The position numbers and the translations under genes were made by a program. From Betaproteobacteria bacterium (GTDB lineage: Bacteria > Pseudomonadota > Gammaproteobacteria > Burkholderiales > Burkholderiaceae_C), in NCBI GenBank assembly GCA_028870715.1, contig JAGWOZ010000012.1:1-33581 (forward strand): 33,581 nt of DNA, in the 5' to 3' direction. The notes beneath the pieces are model-generated. The model was not told where the DNA came from and did no database searches. It saw only the letters and a program-made list of their open reading frames with translations. Positions 25,189 through 33,577 of the stretch are shown one piece after another (within the stretch, counting starts at the first letter, position 1; each line of letters opens with the position of its first letter).

Positions 25189-26112
25189 TTACATCGGGAA
25201 TGCCTGAGCGAGTCCGTCGTAGACGTAATGGTGGGCGGCCCGGCGCAAATGTGCGATGAAGTATCGCACTGCGGGGGTCACGGAAGACGCTGAGCGGATG
25301 ATTGCGCCGATTTTGATAGGCAGACCTGGCTGTTCTAAGCGCACCTCTTCTAGCTGTTCGCTGGCGATTGGGTGGTGCATGAGTTCGGCAGGCATCATCC
25401 CGACATAGTCGGCGTTCGCGATTAGGGCGAGCAGGGCGAGAGTGGAGTTCACGACCGTGCCGGCGGGAGGGGTCTCCAATCCGTATTGCGCGAACAGGGC
25501 ATTGGCGTATCCGCTGTTGGTCGCCGTGCTGGTATAGACCCAGTTCGCGCGCGCGAGGTCGCGCAGGCTGCGGGCCCGCGCGTGCACGCTGCCCCTGCGC
25601 GCGATCACGACCATGGTCGTCGCCATCAATTCCTCAATGTGAAATTCATCGTTGACGAATCCGTTTGGAATGCCGCCGACGGCGATATCAACGATTCCGG
25701 AGCGTAATGGCTGGAGTTGCTCCAGATACATTTCTTCGGTAACGCGCAAGCGGACGGCAGGAAACTCTGCAACAAAAGTGCGAAGCGCCTCCGGTATTAG
25801 CAGCATCAGCGCGACCGGAACCGCCGCGATGTTGAGCTCGCCTTGCGTCACGCCTCTCATTTGGGCGATCTGCTCGGTGGCCTGCACGATTTCCTTGTTG
25901 ACACGCCGCGCGTGCTCCAGCAGCAAATTGCCCTGCACTGTCGGAATCACACCGCGCGTGTTTCGCACCAGCAGTGGCGCAGCCAGCTCGAGCTCGAGGT
26001 CCTTAATCATTTTGGTGAGCGCGGGCTGCGTGTAGCCCAGACGCTTCCCGGCTTTGCGCAAGCTGCCATCCTCAATGGCGGCGACGAGGGCCTGCAAGGC
26101 ATTCAGCTTCAT
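25189..26112 (-). CDS. LysR-family transcriptional regulator
   Basis: A 307-residue full-length LysR protein: N-terminal winged helix (residues 1-60, LRKAGKRLGYTQPALTKMIKDLE), linker helix, then the periplasmic-binding-like effector domain (from about 92, ELNIAAVPVALML). It probably responds to a small-molecule inducer and controls nearby catabolic or uptake genes. Its ATG overlaps the stop of the upstream FMN-reductase relic by 4 nt (ATGA), which suggests the two were once, or still are, one unit. The direct target is not shown. Confidence 0.9.
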   Translation of the reverse strand: MKLNALQALVAAIEDGSLRKAGKRLGYTQPALTKMIKDLELELAAPLLVRNTRGVIPTVQGNLLLEHARRVNKEIVQATEQIAQMRGVTQGELNIAAVPVALMLLIPEALRTFVAEFPAVRLRVTEEMYLEQLQPLRSGIVDIAVGGIPNGFVNDEFHIEELMATTMVVIARRGSVHARARSLRDLARANWVYTSTATNSGYANALFAQYGLETPPAGTVVNSTLALLALIANADYVGMMPAELMHHPIASEQLEEVRLEQPGLPIKIGAIIRSASSVTPAVRYFIAHLRRAAHHYVYDGLAQAFPM

Positions 26113-26573
26113 GGCGATGCCTGCAAAGGCGATGGGAGTGCGGTTCGACCCAGCAGGCAGACCGATTCATCCAGCATTCGAGCACTGGCTCCGATCTGTC
26201 CCCCGGCTTGGAGCAGGCTTTCCTTGTATTGCGGGTAGACCTCAGGTTGCGCCATCGTCGCAGTGTCAAGATATGCAAGCATGTTGCGCGAATGTTGTTG
26301 TGCCGCCAAGGTGCCCAGAGAGCCCAGGCGGCCCCCGACGATGCCGGTCCACTCGCTCTGGCTAAGCGGCCAAGAACCCTGGTCAATCGCTTTGTTCAGC
26401 AGCCCCGGAATCGAGCGGTTGTGTTCTGGCCGGACGAAGACAACCGCATGGGATCGCTTGATCGCAGCCGGGAATTCAGCCACCGACGCGCTTACCGCAG
26501 CGTTGGCGTCGTGCTTGTAAAGCAGGGGGGCGCCTGTCGGTAGCCGTTCAGGATTCAGGTGGGCCGGTGCGCG
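26109..26573 (-). pseudogene. Truncated NAD(P)H-dependent FMN (chromate-type) reductase
   Basis: The frame reads like the C-terminal two thirds of a flavodoxin-fold NAD(P)H:FMN/chromate reductase: YKHD near the former beta-strand region, then AVVFVRPEHNRSIPGLLNKAID (family: VTPEYNRS-PG-LKNAID), LAAQQHSRNMLAYLDTATMAQPE and YPQYKESL. The N-terminal flavin-phosphate loop is missing: upstream of about 26,573 nothing alignable is seen, and the first ATG (26483) starts after the first lost part. The C-terminus also deviates after GASARM. It is therefore treated as a relic although the remaining frame is open. Confidence 0.75.
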
Positions 26574-27434
26574 TCGGGCACGCGCCGCTAGCGGCCGTCG
26601 GTTGACGGGATTGCGGCGCCAGCTGCCACCAATGGCAGCGACGTTGGAAGCGTCTATGCGGATCTCCTGTCGGGATGAAATCGATGGATGCGGCGCGCGT
26701 GGCGAGGCTGTCCGTCACTCAGAGCGTAACGTCATGGCTCGTGCTCATGGCTCACGCCATGAGAAAATCGAGCGAATAGCGCACACCTCTGCGCGAAAAA
26801 CGCGCGGATGTGGGCGTGGCGGGCTCGCTCACCCCTGGAGTTGCGAGTCCGCAACCCCCGTCGGCGCGCTTGGTGAGGTACAAGAGTAGTTGGCGAACCA
26901 GCTGCGGCTGTTCGCTGCTCAAAGTGACCTGCTTGACTTCGCAGACCAGCTTTTTCACCCGTGCCTGCGGCTTGACGCGTAGTCGACCAACGCCAGTTTC
27001 GAGCTCACCGCTCTTGGCGCTCAAGGTGCGCCAGACACGACCTTGCAATCGTTCTGCGCAGACTCAATGACGCGGCCGGTGCAGATGCTGCTGTATGTTG
27101 CGTCCAGAGACCTCGACGCGCGCCGCACGCCAGCGAGCATCGCCCATTTCGGCAAGTACGACTGCCCAGTATTGCGCCACCGCAAATAGGCGTTTGGAGT
27201 CTGGCGGCTGTCAGGGTACAACAGCGCACAAAGAGTGAATGTCACGAGCCGACGGCCTTCGAAAAATTCGGAGATCGTTCGTGGTTCGGGCAAGGCGGCC
27301 ATGGGGTCGCACTTTAGGCAGGGTGGTAAGTCCGCGAGGACCAGCATGTATGTCGGTCGCGCCACACCCTGCGTGAAGTCGCTGCCGGCGTCGAGGCGGT
27401 CGGCTCAGTGGGCCTGGGATAGGCAGCTATATCC
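26574..27434. other. Unassigned stretch without recognisable genes
   Basis: About 860 nt between the FMN-reductase relic and the GlcG-like gene. Open frames of about 60-115 codons occur on both strands (for example 27021-27365 minus and 26752-27048 minus), but none shows a ribosome-binding site plus family resemblance. It looks like degraded accessory DNA. Confidence 0.5.
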
Positions 27435-27854
27435 TCAGGACTGCAGAGCATTGGCGCCGGCGAGCGCGACCAAACCATCCTGATCGGATCGTGCACCCGA
27501 CACGCCGATAGCGCCGACCAATTTGCCGTCGCGCAGCAGCGGGATGCCACCTTCAAACAGGCAGAATTCTCGAGCTGACAACAGCCGCAAGCCGAGACCT
27601 CCCTGCGCGACGGTGTCCTCGAAGAGCTTAGTCGGGCGCTTGAAATGCGTGGCAGTTCTTGCCTTGGCCTCGGCGAGTTCAATGCTTCCATATTGCGCGT
27701 GATCCATTTTGTGCAGAATCACCAGATGGCCCGTGCTGTCAAGGATGGCAATGACCATGGCCCAACCGTGTTGGCTGGCGTGTGCTTCGGCCGCTTCGAC
27801 GATGCGCTTCGCCTCGGAGAGCGAAAGAGGTGGTCCGTATTCTGGTGGTGTCAT
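27435..27854 (-). CDS. GlcG/HbpS-like (DUF336) protein
   Basis: A 139-residue protein of the GlcG/HbpS family: SLSEAKRIVEAAEAHASQHGW, AILDSTGHLVILHKMD, then GGIPLLRDGKLVGAIGVSGA near the end, a full single domain. Members often lie in operons for 2-hydroxyacid or aromatic catabolism, and some bind heme; here the function is unknown. ATG 27854 has AGGAG six bases upstream and is preferred over the ORF start at 27878. Confidence 0.87.
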   Translation of the reverse strand: MTPPEYGPPLSLSEAKRIVEAAEAHASQHGWAMVIAILDSTGHLVILHKMDHAQYGSIELAEAKARTATHFKRPTKLFEDTVAQGGLGLRLLSAREFCLFEGGIPLLRDGKLVGAIGVSGARSDQDGLVALAGANALQS

Positions 27855-28279
27855 GGTGGCTCCTGTGCGCCGGTCCAAGCCGGCGCGATGTTGTGAATGA
27901 ACGAGGTATATGGTGAAGGCTTGGCCTGCTAGGGTGGCCCCAAGTCATGTGTATACCTTCATAAGGATATGGGCGAAGCGTTGGCAGTGGTGCGCGGGGG
28001 CCGTGTCGAGCCGCGCCATACATGCCGCGTGGCGCGAGCGGCGGGTGGTCCGTGGGGGCCGAAGCCGCAGGGGCTTGCCTGAGGCCAATCCGTTACCGCC
28101 ACGTCGCCGAGGCAGCATCGAGCCCCGTGCGGTCAGAGATCCAGCGCACGCACGGGCGCATATCGCGCGGTAATCGGGAGGTCCCGCGTTGTTCCGCATC
28201 GCGCTGGGAAGCGTCGAGTGCGCTGGCTGATTGAGTTCATGGAGCTGCGCGCGTCCGATACGCACGTGGTGCGGCGCAA
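27855..28279. other. Region between GlcG-like gene and group II intron relic
   Basis: About 425 nt. It should contain the promoter of the minus-strand GlcG-like gene. The overlapping open frames on both strands (for example 27945-28286 minus and 28022-28234 plus) have no recognisable domain. It may include the eroded 5' part of the group II intron relic, which I cannot define. Confidence 0.4.
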
Positions 28280-28960
28280 GAGGCAAGCATCGATCCGTAG
28301 TTCGCCAACATCTGCTTGCGCGACGTGTTCAGGCTAGGGCTCAAGCAATGATGGGGTGCCGTGCGCGCCGTGAAGTGATCGCGGCACGGAATGCCGACGG
28401 TTGCGTTGCCGTATTCGAGTTCCGCGCCGACGCGCGGCGCCTTAAGCGCGCGATGGAAGAACGCCTGGGCCATTTCGGGCTGAAGCTGGATCTCGAAAAG
28501 ACGCGGGCGTCGGAGTTCGGACCCGTCGGGCATGCGCGCCGACGCAGCAGAGTTCCAGGCAGACGGTCGATTTTCAATTTTCTTGGTTTCACGCGTTACG
28601 GCCCGACGACGAGGACGAGCCACTTCATGGTCTTGCGGCTCATCAGCGCCAAACTTCAGGTGGCCAAGCCCGAACTCAGACGGAGCATGCATCCGCGCGT
28701 CCCGGAGTAGGGTCAGCACCTGCGCGCGGTGTTGGCTTGGCATCGCACGCCAACCCGCCGCAGTCGGAGCCGTGGCCTGACCTGGCGTCGAATGGACCAA
28801 TAGATGGCGGACTAGTTGCCTGTTCCACGCATCTGCCACCCTTGCCCAAGCCGCGGTTCGATCGGCAGGACCTAGGACTGGCGCCGTATGCGGCGGTCCC
28901 TCACTTATGGATCTGTAGATGCGGCGCTCGGTGACTGGCATTCCCACTCGGATTGGACTC
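28280..28960 (+). pseudogene. Decayed group II intron reverse transcriptase/maturase
   Basis: Pieces of a group II intron-encoded protein appear in order in shifting frames: a degenerate copy of the segment before the YADD box (ASIDP, FANICLRDVFRLGLKQ), then NADGCVAVFEFRADARR, where the catalytic YADD is already replaced by NADG, then ERLGHFGLKLDLEKTRASEFGP, FNFLGFTRYGP, HFMVLRLISAKLQ and LRRSMHPRVPE. The downstream region, up to about 28,960 (YGSVDAALGDWHSHSD in another frame), resembles the tail and 3' flank common next to such maturases. Several frameshifts and stops mean it is inactive. Confidence 0.8.
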
Positions 28961-28989
28961 CCATGCCTTGCTGCTCGCTATGCGAATAG

Positions 28990-29017
28990 AAAAAATGGCC
29001 CGAAGGGGTCGGGCCAT
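28990..29017 (-). terminator. Strong intrinsic terminator of the shikimate-dehydrogenase-like gene
   Basis: A 9-bp perfect stem (28995-29003 with 29009-29017) and a 5-nt loop; the arms on the plus strand are TGGCCCGA and TCGGGCCA. On the minus strand the hairpin is followed by six T (28995-28990). It lies 43 nt past the stop at 29060, ideal for a rho-independent terminator. Confidence 0.85.
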
Positions 29018-29059
29018 GGAAATTGGCAGGTCATCAGTCTGCCCTGGAGATGAACGGTG

Positions 29060-29929
29060 TCAATCGTGCAACCGCGCGGCGGCGCGGAGTTCGTCGGATG
29101 TCGCAGCTGGGTAACCGAAGAAATCCAAGTATGCTGGAATCATTTCGAACAACATGTCGGTGCCAACCTGAAACGGGCACCCGCGGCTGCGCGCGGCGGC
29201 GAGAAGCGGCGTAATTTCGCGCTTCATCACGACCTCGCCGACGAAGGTCGTCGGCGCCAGGCGAGAGATATCGAACGGAAGCGGGTCATCGTCGCGCATG
29301 CCCAGCGGAGTGGCGTTGCAGACTAGGTCGAAGCCGTCGGGGTCGTTTGTGCCGGTGGATACCCGCAGATCGGGGTAGTGCTCGCGAAGGCGCTGCGCCA
29401 GACGCTTGCAGCTCGCCGCGTCGATGTCGTAGAGCTGAATCTCGCCAACGTTTGCCGCGGCGAGCGCGGCCGCGATCGGTGAGCCAACTCCGCCGCAACC
29501 AGCGATCAACACGCGCATGCCTGCGAGGCGGAGCCCCTTGCGCTGGAGAGCACGAACAAATCCGATGCCGTCGAACTGGTCTCCCGCCAGCGAGCCGTCG
29601 GGCCGCCGCGCGACCGCGTTGCATGCGCCAGCGATGCGCGCGCTGACAGAGAGCGAATGGACCAGCGGCACCGTTGCGACCTTGTGTGGCATGGTGATCA
29701 GCGCGCCACGCAGATTGGTCAGGCGGAAGATGTGCTCGAAGGTCGCTGCGTAGTCCTCGGCTTTGACGCCCATCGGAACAACGATGGCATTGATCGCCTT
29801 GCTTGCAAACCACGGGTTGTAGATCATTGGCGCACGGAACGCCTCGGTCGGATAACCGATGTGGGCAATGAGTTGCGTTGCTCCGTTGATCAAGATGGTG
29901 TCCTCTGGGGAAATGTGGGGCTGGTGCAT
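29060..29929 (-). CDS. Shikimate dehydrogenase-like protein (AroE family, catabolic context)
   Basis: A 289-residue member of the AroE/quinate dehydrogenase family: LITMPHK with catalytic Lys83, GDQFDGIGF with catalytic Asp120, Rossmann loop GCGGVGS (144-150), and NATPLGM. It would interconvert shikimate (or quinate-like) and the 3-dehydro form with NAD(P). Substrate-binding parts differ from housekeeping AroE (GATQLIAHIGYPTEAF instead of the usual IAHSLSP), which suggests a specialised paralogue. It is followed by a strong terminator and preceded by the transporter gene 39 nt upstream, so the two likely form an operon. No clear ribosome-binding site. Confidence 0.87.
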   Translation of the reverse strand: MHQPHISPEDTILINGATQLIAHIGYPTEAFRAPMIYNPWFASKAINAIVVPMGVKAEDYAATFEHIFRLTNLRGALITMPHKVATVPLVHSLSVSARIAGACNAVARRPDGSLAGDQFDGIGFVRALQRKGLRLAGMRVLIAGCGGVGSPIAAALAAANVGEIQLYDIDAASCKRLAQRLREHYPDLRVSTGTNDPDGFDLVCNATPLGMRDDDPLPFDISRLAPTTFVGEVVMKREITPLLAAARSRGCPFQVGTDMLFEMIPAYLDFFGYPAATSDELRAAARLHD

Positions 29930-29968
29930 GTGATGGTTGCGGAACTCGCGCTCGCGGGCTGAGGTGCG

Positions 29969-31072
29969 TCATGCAGCTGTAATCGACAACGTGGCCTCTG
30001 GGCTCATCTCGCAGGCGCCGCGCGGCACTTTGTCGATTGGGTGCCAAGGGGCCGAGTTGCCGGCCCGGGGCAGCGCCACCAGACCGTCGAGCACGACGAG
30101 TTCATCTGAGGCTGCAGCCGGACCCCTTGCCGCTGTGGCCGTCGTGCCGCGGAGCCATCGCAGCGGTACGCACTCGGCGCGCCGCGACACTCCAAGCAGT
30201 AGTCCGGCGGTTATGACGATTCCGATCCCACTGAGCGTCGCCGCGTTGGGCAGATCGCCGAAAAATAGCGCGCCAAGGGCGATTGACCACAGCAATTGCG
30301 CGTAAGCAATCGGCGCGAGCACTGATGCGGGCGCGGATTCAAGAGCCTTGATCATCAGCCAGTGCGTAGCGCCGGACAGCACACCGACGAGCGCCAGCAT
30401 GCATGCTGCCAAGAGGTCGGGCCGCACCCAGTGCGAAGGAAGCAGGATCGTGGTTAGCGCCGCGCCGACGCTAAGGCCGTAAAGCAGCGATCGCTTTGGT
30501 GTCTCGCGCCCGGCCAGTCGCCGAGTCAGCGCCATGTAGCCGGCGTAGGTCAATGCCATGCCGAGCGGAAGGAGCGAAGCCAACGTGAACAAGCCACCGC
30601 CTGGGCGCACGATGACAACTACCCCGGCGAAACCTAATGCGACGCTGCACCACGTTAACGCGCTGACGCGTTCGCGCAGAAAAATGGCGGCCAGCGCGGT
30701 CAGCAGTATGGGATGCACCGAGCTGATCGAAAGTGCCTGCGCAAGCGGGAGCGCGCGGTACGCGAGCATGATCAAGATCGTCCCAGCAATCATCAAAACG
30801 CTGCGAAGCAACTGCCATCCTGGATCAGCCGCACGCCAGACTCGGGTGTCACGCTCGCGCAGTAGCCAGAAGGCGGCCATCGCGAATGGAACTGCATAGC
30901 GTGCCCACGCGACCATCACGACCGGATAGTGCAACATCAGTAGCTTGGACAGTGCCGCGATCAACGCGTACCCCATGGTTACCGCAATCATTACCAGCAC
31001 ACCATGCCGCACATCGGCAGCGGGGCATGCAAGTTTTGGCGGCCATGGTGGGCCTGAGATGGTGCTTTGCAT
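29969..31072 (-). CDS. EamA/DMT-family inner-membrane transporter
   Basis: A 367-residue protein with ten hydrophobic segments in two EamA halves (first half from about residue 25, second from about residue 170), the DMT superfamily pattern. The C-terminal 70 residues after GVSRRAE are hydrophilic, longer than usual. It probably imports or exports a small organic metabolite; sharing a unit with the shikimate-dehydrogenase-like gene suggests a hydroaromatic acid. ATG 31072 is chosen; a TTG at 31105 would add 11 residues. No clear ribosome-binding site. Confidence 0.86.
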   Translation of the reverse strand: MQSTISGPPWPPKLACPAADVRHGVLVMIAVTMGYALIAALSKLLMLHYPVVMVAWARYAVPFAMAAFWLLRERDTRVWRAADPGWQLLRSVLMIAGTILIMLAYRALPLAQALSISSVHPILLTALAAIFLRERVSALTWCSVALGFAGVVVIVRPGGGLFTLASLLPLGMALTYAGYMALTRRLAGRETPKRSLLYGLSVGAALTTILLPSHWVRPDLLAACMLALVGVLSGATHWLMIKALESAPASVLAPIAYAQLLWSIALGALFFGDLPNAATLSGIGIVITAGLLLGVSRRAECVPLRWLRGTTATAARGPAAASDELVVLDGLVALPRAGNSAPWHPIDKVPRGACEMSPEATLSITAA

Positions 31073-31850
31073 GAAGCGTGTCACGGCGCGTTGGTTCGAT
31101 CTCAATCAACATTGATGGGTGCAACCATGCTACGCAGCGCGGGTGGCGGCCTCAACGCGCGAAAGCACACAGTGCGCGGATATCGCGCGGAGGCGTTCAA
31201 CTTGCGCGCAGCTTTTGACGCGACGGGAAGGTGAGCAGAAGCTCACGTCAAATCTCGGTGAGCCTCACGTAAAAGCTGTTGAGCGAAGACGCTCCATCCG
31301 AGCAGCCGTTATTGCGTTGCAAGCCGCATTCTTGATCGTCGCGTGCTCGGCGTGGCGGCGGACTCCATGGAGGAGCATCAAAGCCGGCACCACGCCCGGG
31401 ATCGCCGATACGAGTGGCATTTGGCCACGGGTTGACGCGATCCGTCGGTGCCGGTGAGCGCGGACCCGACCTTAAGCTTGTATGGAGCTCATGCACTGTA
31501 CCCAGCGAGCCGTGAGGAGCGCAGGCATCCAGCCTGAGCGGCAATTGCCGCGATGGCCGGAGGTACTTACTCAGGAGTCGTGAATGAGCGGATCAAGTGG
31601 TGCAGATCCTGCGGGTTGAAGATTGCCTCCTGGCCCTTGTCGCCGAGTTGCGCGCTCTTGCGCAGAGTGCCGAAGGTACTGTGGGAACACGCGCAGATCG
31701 GTTTGATCAAGACTTCCAGGAGGCATGCGCCGTGGCCTTATTGCACGGGTCGCACGAAGCGTTCAATGTTGCGTTGGCTACACGGGGATTCGGATATCGC
31801 CGGTTGCGCATCGCGGCCGACTTCAATGAAGCGTGCGTCCGGCGTTTGCC
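31073..31850. other. Non-coding or degraded stretch upstream of the transporter
   Basis: About 780 nt with no assignable gene. On the minus strand a short frame ending at about 31,570 (containing LGDKGQEAIFNPQDLHHLIR) looks more protein-like than the rest and may be a gene fragment of unknown family. It must also hold the promoter for the transporter/dehydrogenase unit. Confidence 0.45.
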
Positions 31851-32729
31851 TCAGGATTCGCGCGCGTATGGTGAAAGTCGCGGCTGCAATGCGCGCCGCA
31901 GCACCTGGTTGGTCAGCCAGTTGGCAGAGCGCTTGGCGTGGTCGGTGACGACAGACGCGGGCAACTGGCGGTAGTCGTCGTTCATGACGAGGAAGCTGTA
32001 GTCACCGCGGTAGCCGATGCGATCGATGGCCCTGACCATCTCGGTCAGCCGAGTACTGTGGCCGCCATCCCCCGGGAAGACACGGCTGTGATTCGCCGCC
32101 ACCCTGCGGTCGGGATCGGTGAACATGGCGGCCTCGCTGAAGTCGGACAACTGCACCAACGCGATCCGGTTCGGATCGACGTCTTCAAGAAGGGACAGGT
32201 CCGCGCCAGTCATTAGCATGTGCAGTGTGTCGAGCACCAGGTGGAAGTTCTCGTGGGCGACATCGGCGACCACGGACCACGCGTCGCTCGCGGTGCGCAC
32301 GCTGTGCGCCCAAGGCACCGCCTTGTAGCCGATTCGCACGTTGAAAGGGACGCCCAGGTTTGCCAGTTTCCGCAGATCGTGCACGTAGCCCGAAGCATCC
32401 GGCGCGGGTTCCTCGGTGCTCGACGTCACGATCAGCATCGGCGCGCCGACCGCCTTGCAGATCTTCAGCGACTCCTTCGCGATGTCGACCTTGTACTGGT
32501 GCCGTGTTGGGCTGCGTCCCTCATAGTCGCGAAGAACCTGCAAGCCCGTGATCCGCAGTTCGCTAGCGCGCACCAGACGGACGGCCTCGTCGTAGCCGCC
32601 CGGATGGTTCGCCAAGTCGCTGCCCCAGAGCATAATCTGATCGAACCCTGCAGCGCGCACCTGCTGCAGCTTGCCTTGAAGCGATCCTGGAAGGGACACC
32701 GGATCGAGGCTGAAATTACTCTGGATCAT
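31851..32729 (-). CDS. QuiC-N-like TIM-barrel protein (3-dehydroshikimate dehydratase-like)
   Basis: A 292-residue sugar-phosphate-isomerase-like TIM barrel aligning along its length with the N-terminal half of QuiC-type 3-dehydroshikimate dehydratases: LQGKLQQVRAAGFD, VRIGYKAVPW, LDTLH, RVFPGDGGH, GYRGDYSFLVMND. In the usual family the first metal-ligand Glu is in YEALAW; here it is Lys136. The last Glu (LEIFND) is Leu247. Asp167, His170 and Gln193 are kept. Classical dehydratase activity is therefore doubtful. Its ATG overlaps the VOC gene stop by 4 nt (ATGA). In QuiC proteins the two parts are fused; here they are separate genes in reversed order. Confidence 0.8.
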   Translation of the reverse strand: MIQSNFSLDPVSLPGSLQGKLQQVRAAGFDQIMLWGSDLANHPGGYDEAVRLVRASELRITGLQVLRDYEGRSPTRHQYKVDIAKESLKICKAVGAPMLIVTSSTEEPAPDASGYVHDLRKLANLGVPFNVRIGYKAVPWAHSVRTASDAWSVVADVAHENFHLVLDTLHMLMTGADLSLLEDVDPNRIALVQLSDFSEAAMFTDPDRRVAANHSRVFPGDGGHSTRLTEMVRAIDRIGYRGDYSFLVMNDDYRQLPASVVTDHAKRSANWLTNQVLRRALQPRLSPYARES

Positions 32730-33577
32730 CGCTCGCACCCCCGGTCGACAAACCCGAACTGCGCACCACCGTGCACTCCGCGCGTGAGAGCGGCGGTTGC
32801 TGTGCTGCGCGGGTCGAACTCGAAGCCGTGGCTGCGCAGGGACGCGACGGTGGCTGCCAGGTCCGATGTGCTGAACACGAGGCGGATGAGTGCCTCGTCC
32901 CAATGCGAGTCACGCGCAAAGTCCTCGGGTAGCTCGAGCAATTCCACGGCGAATTTTCCGCAGGGACTCGTCAGCACCGCGCCATAGGACTCGTCGGTGC
33001 TGGCCGTCGTAGGCACGAAGCCGAACAACTGGCCATAGAAGTCGAGCCAAACGTCGGTGCGCCGAGTGTCGGCGGTCTGCACGACACCGTGGAATTCCAG
33101 GCCGTGCATCGCTGGCGGATTGCGGTCAACGTTGGGCTCGAAGTCGAAGTCAACGTCGTAGACGGAGATGTCGTGGTAGCGGTCGACCAGGTACAGGATG
33201 GAGTCGCCGACGCCGTGCACCCCAGGGATGTTCAGTTCCATCGCTTCGGCGCGACTCGGAATCGGCCAGGCCCCGTTTCCGACCAGGCGTTGGTATGCCT
33301 TACGTGCGTCGGCTACGCGGAACGCCAGTGCGCTCAGCGAAACGTCGTCCGGTTGCGACGTACTGCTGGCAATGACATCCGGGTCGGCGTCGACGACGAT
33401 ATTCATGGTCCCTTGCCTGTACAGGAACACACGGCGCGAACGATGTCGGGCGACCAGAACGAAACCGATTCTCTCAAGCACGGCGCCAAATGCTTCGGGA
33501 TTCGCAGTCGCATACTCCACGAACTCCAGTCCATCCATGCCGAGAATGTTTCCGCTACTGTCAGCTAAATGATCCAT
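32726..33577 (-). CDS. HPPD-like VOC-superfamily protein (QuiC-C-like half)
   Basis: A 283-residue two-domain vicinal-oxygen-chelate protein resembling 4-hydroxyphenylpyruvate dioxygenase and the C-terminal half of QuiC. The opening NILGMDGLEFVEYATANPEA and the first domain (VHGVGDSILYLVDRY) are typical. The second domain is short: His163 (EFHGVV) fits the first iron ligand, but the second His is Arg232 (LIRLVF) and the final Glu is Gly275 (AQFGFVDR). It is probably not a working dioxygenase. The start is ATG 33577, 4 nt before the window edge; ATG 33538 is an alternative. Coupled by ATGA to the TIM-barrel gene. Confidence 0.78.
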   Translation of the reverse strand: MDHLADSSGNILGMDGLEFVEYATANPEAFGAVLERIGFVLVARHRSRRVFLYRQGTMNIVVDADPDVIASSTSQPDDVSLSALAFRVADARKAYQRLVGNGAWPIPSRAEAMELNIPGVHGVGDSILYLVDRYHDISVYDVDFDFEPNVDRNPPAMHGLEFHGVVQTADTRRTDVWLDFYGQLFGFVPTTASTDESYGAVLTSPCGKFAVELLELPEDFARDSHWDEALIRLVFSTSDLAATVASLRSHGFEFDPRSTATAALTRGVHGGAQFGFVDRGCER

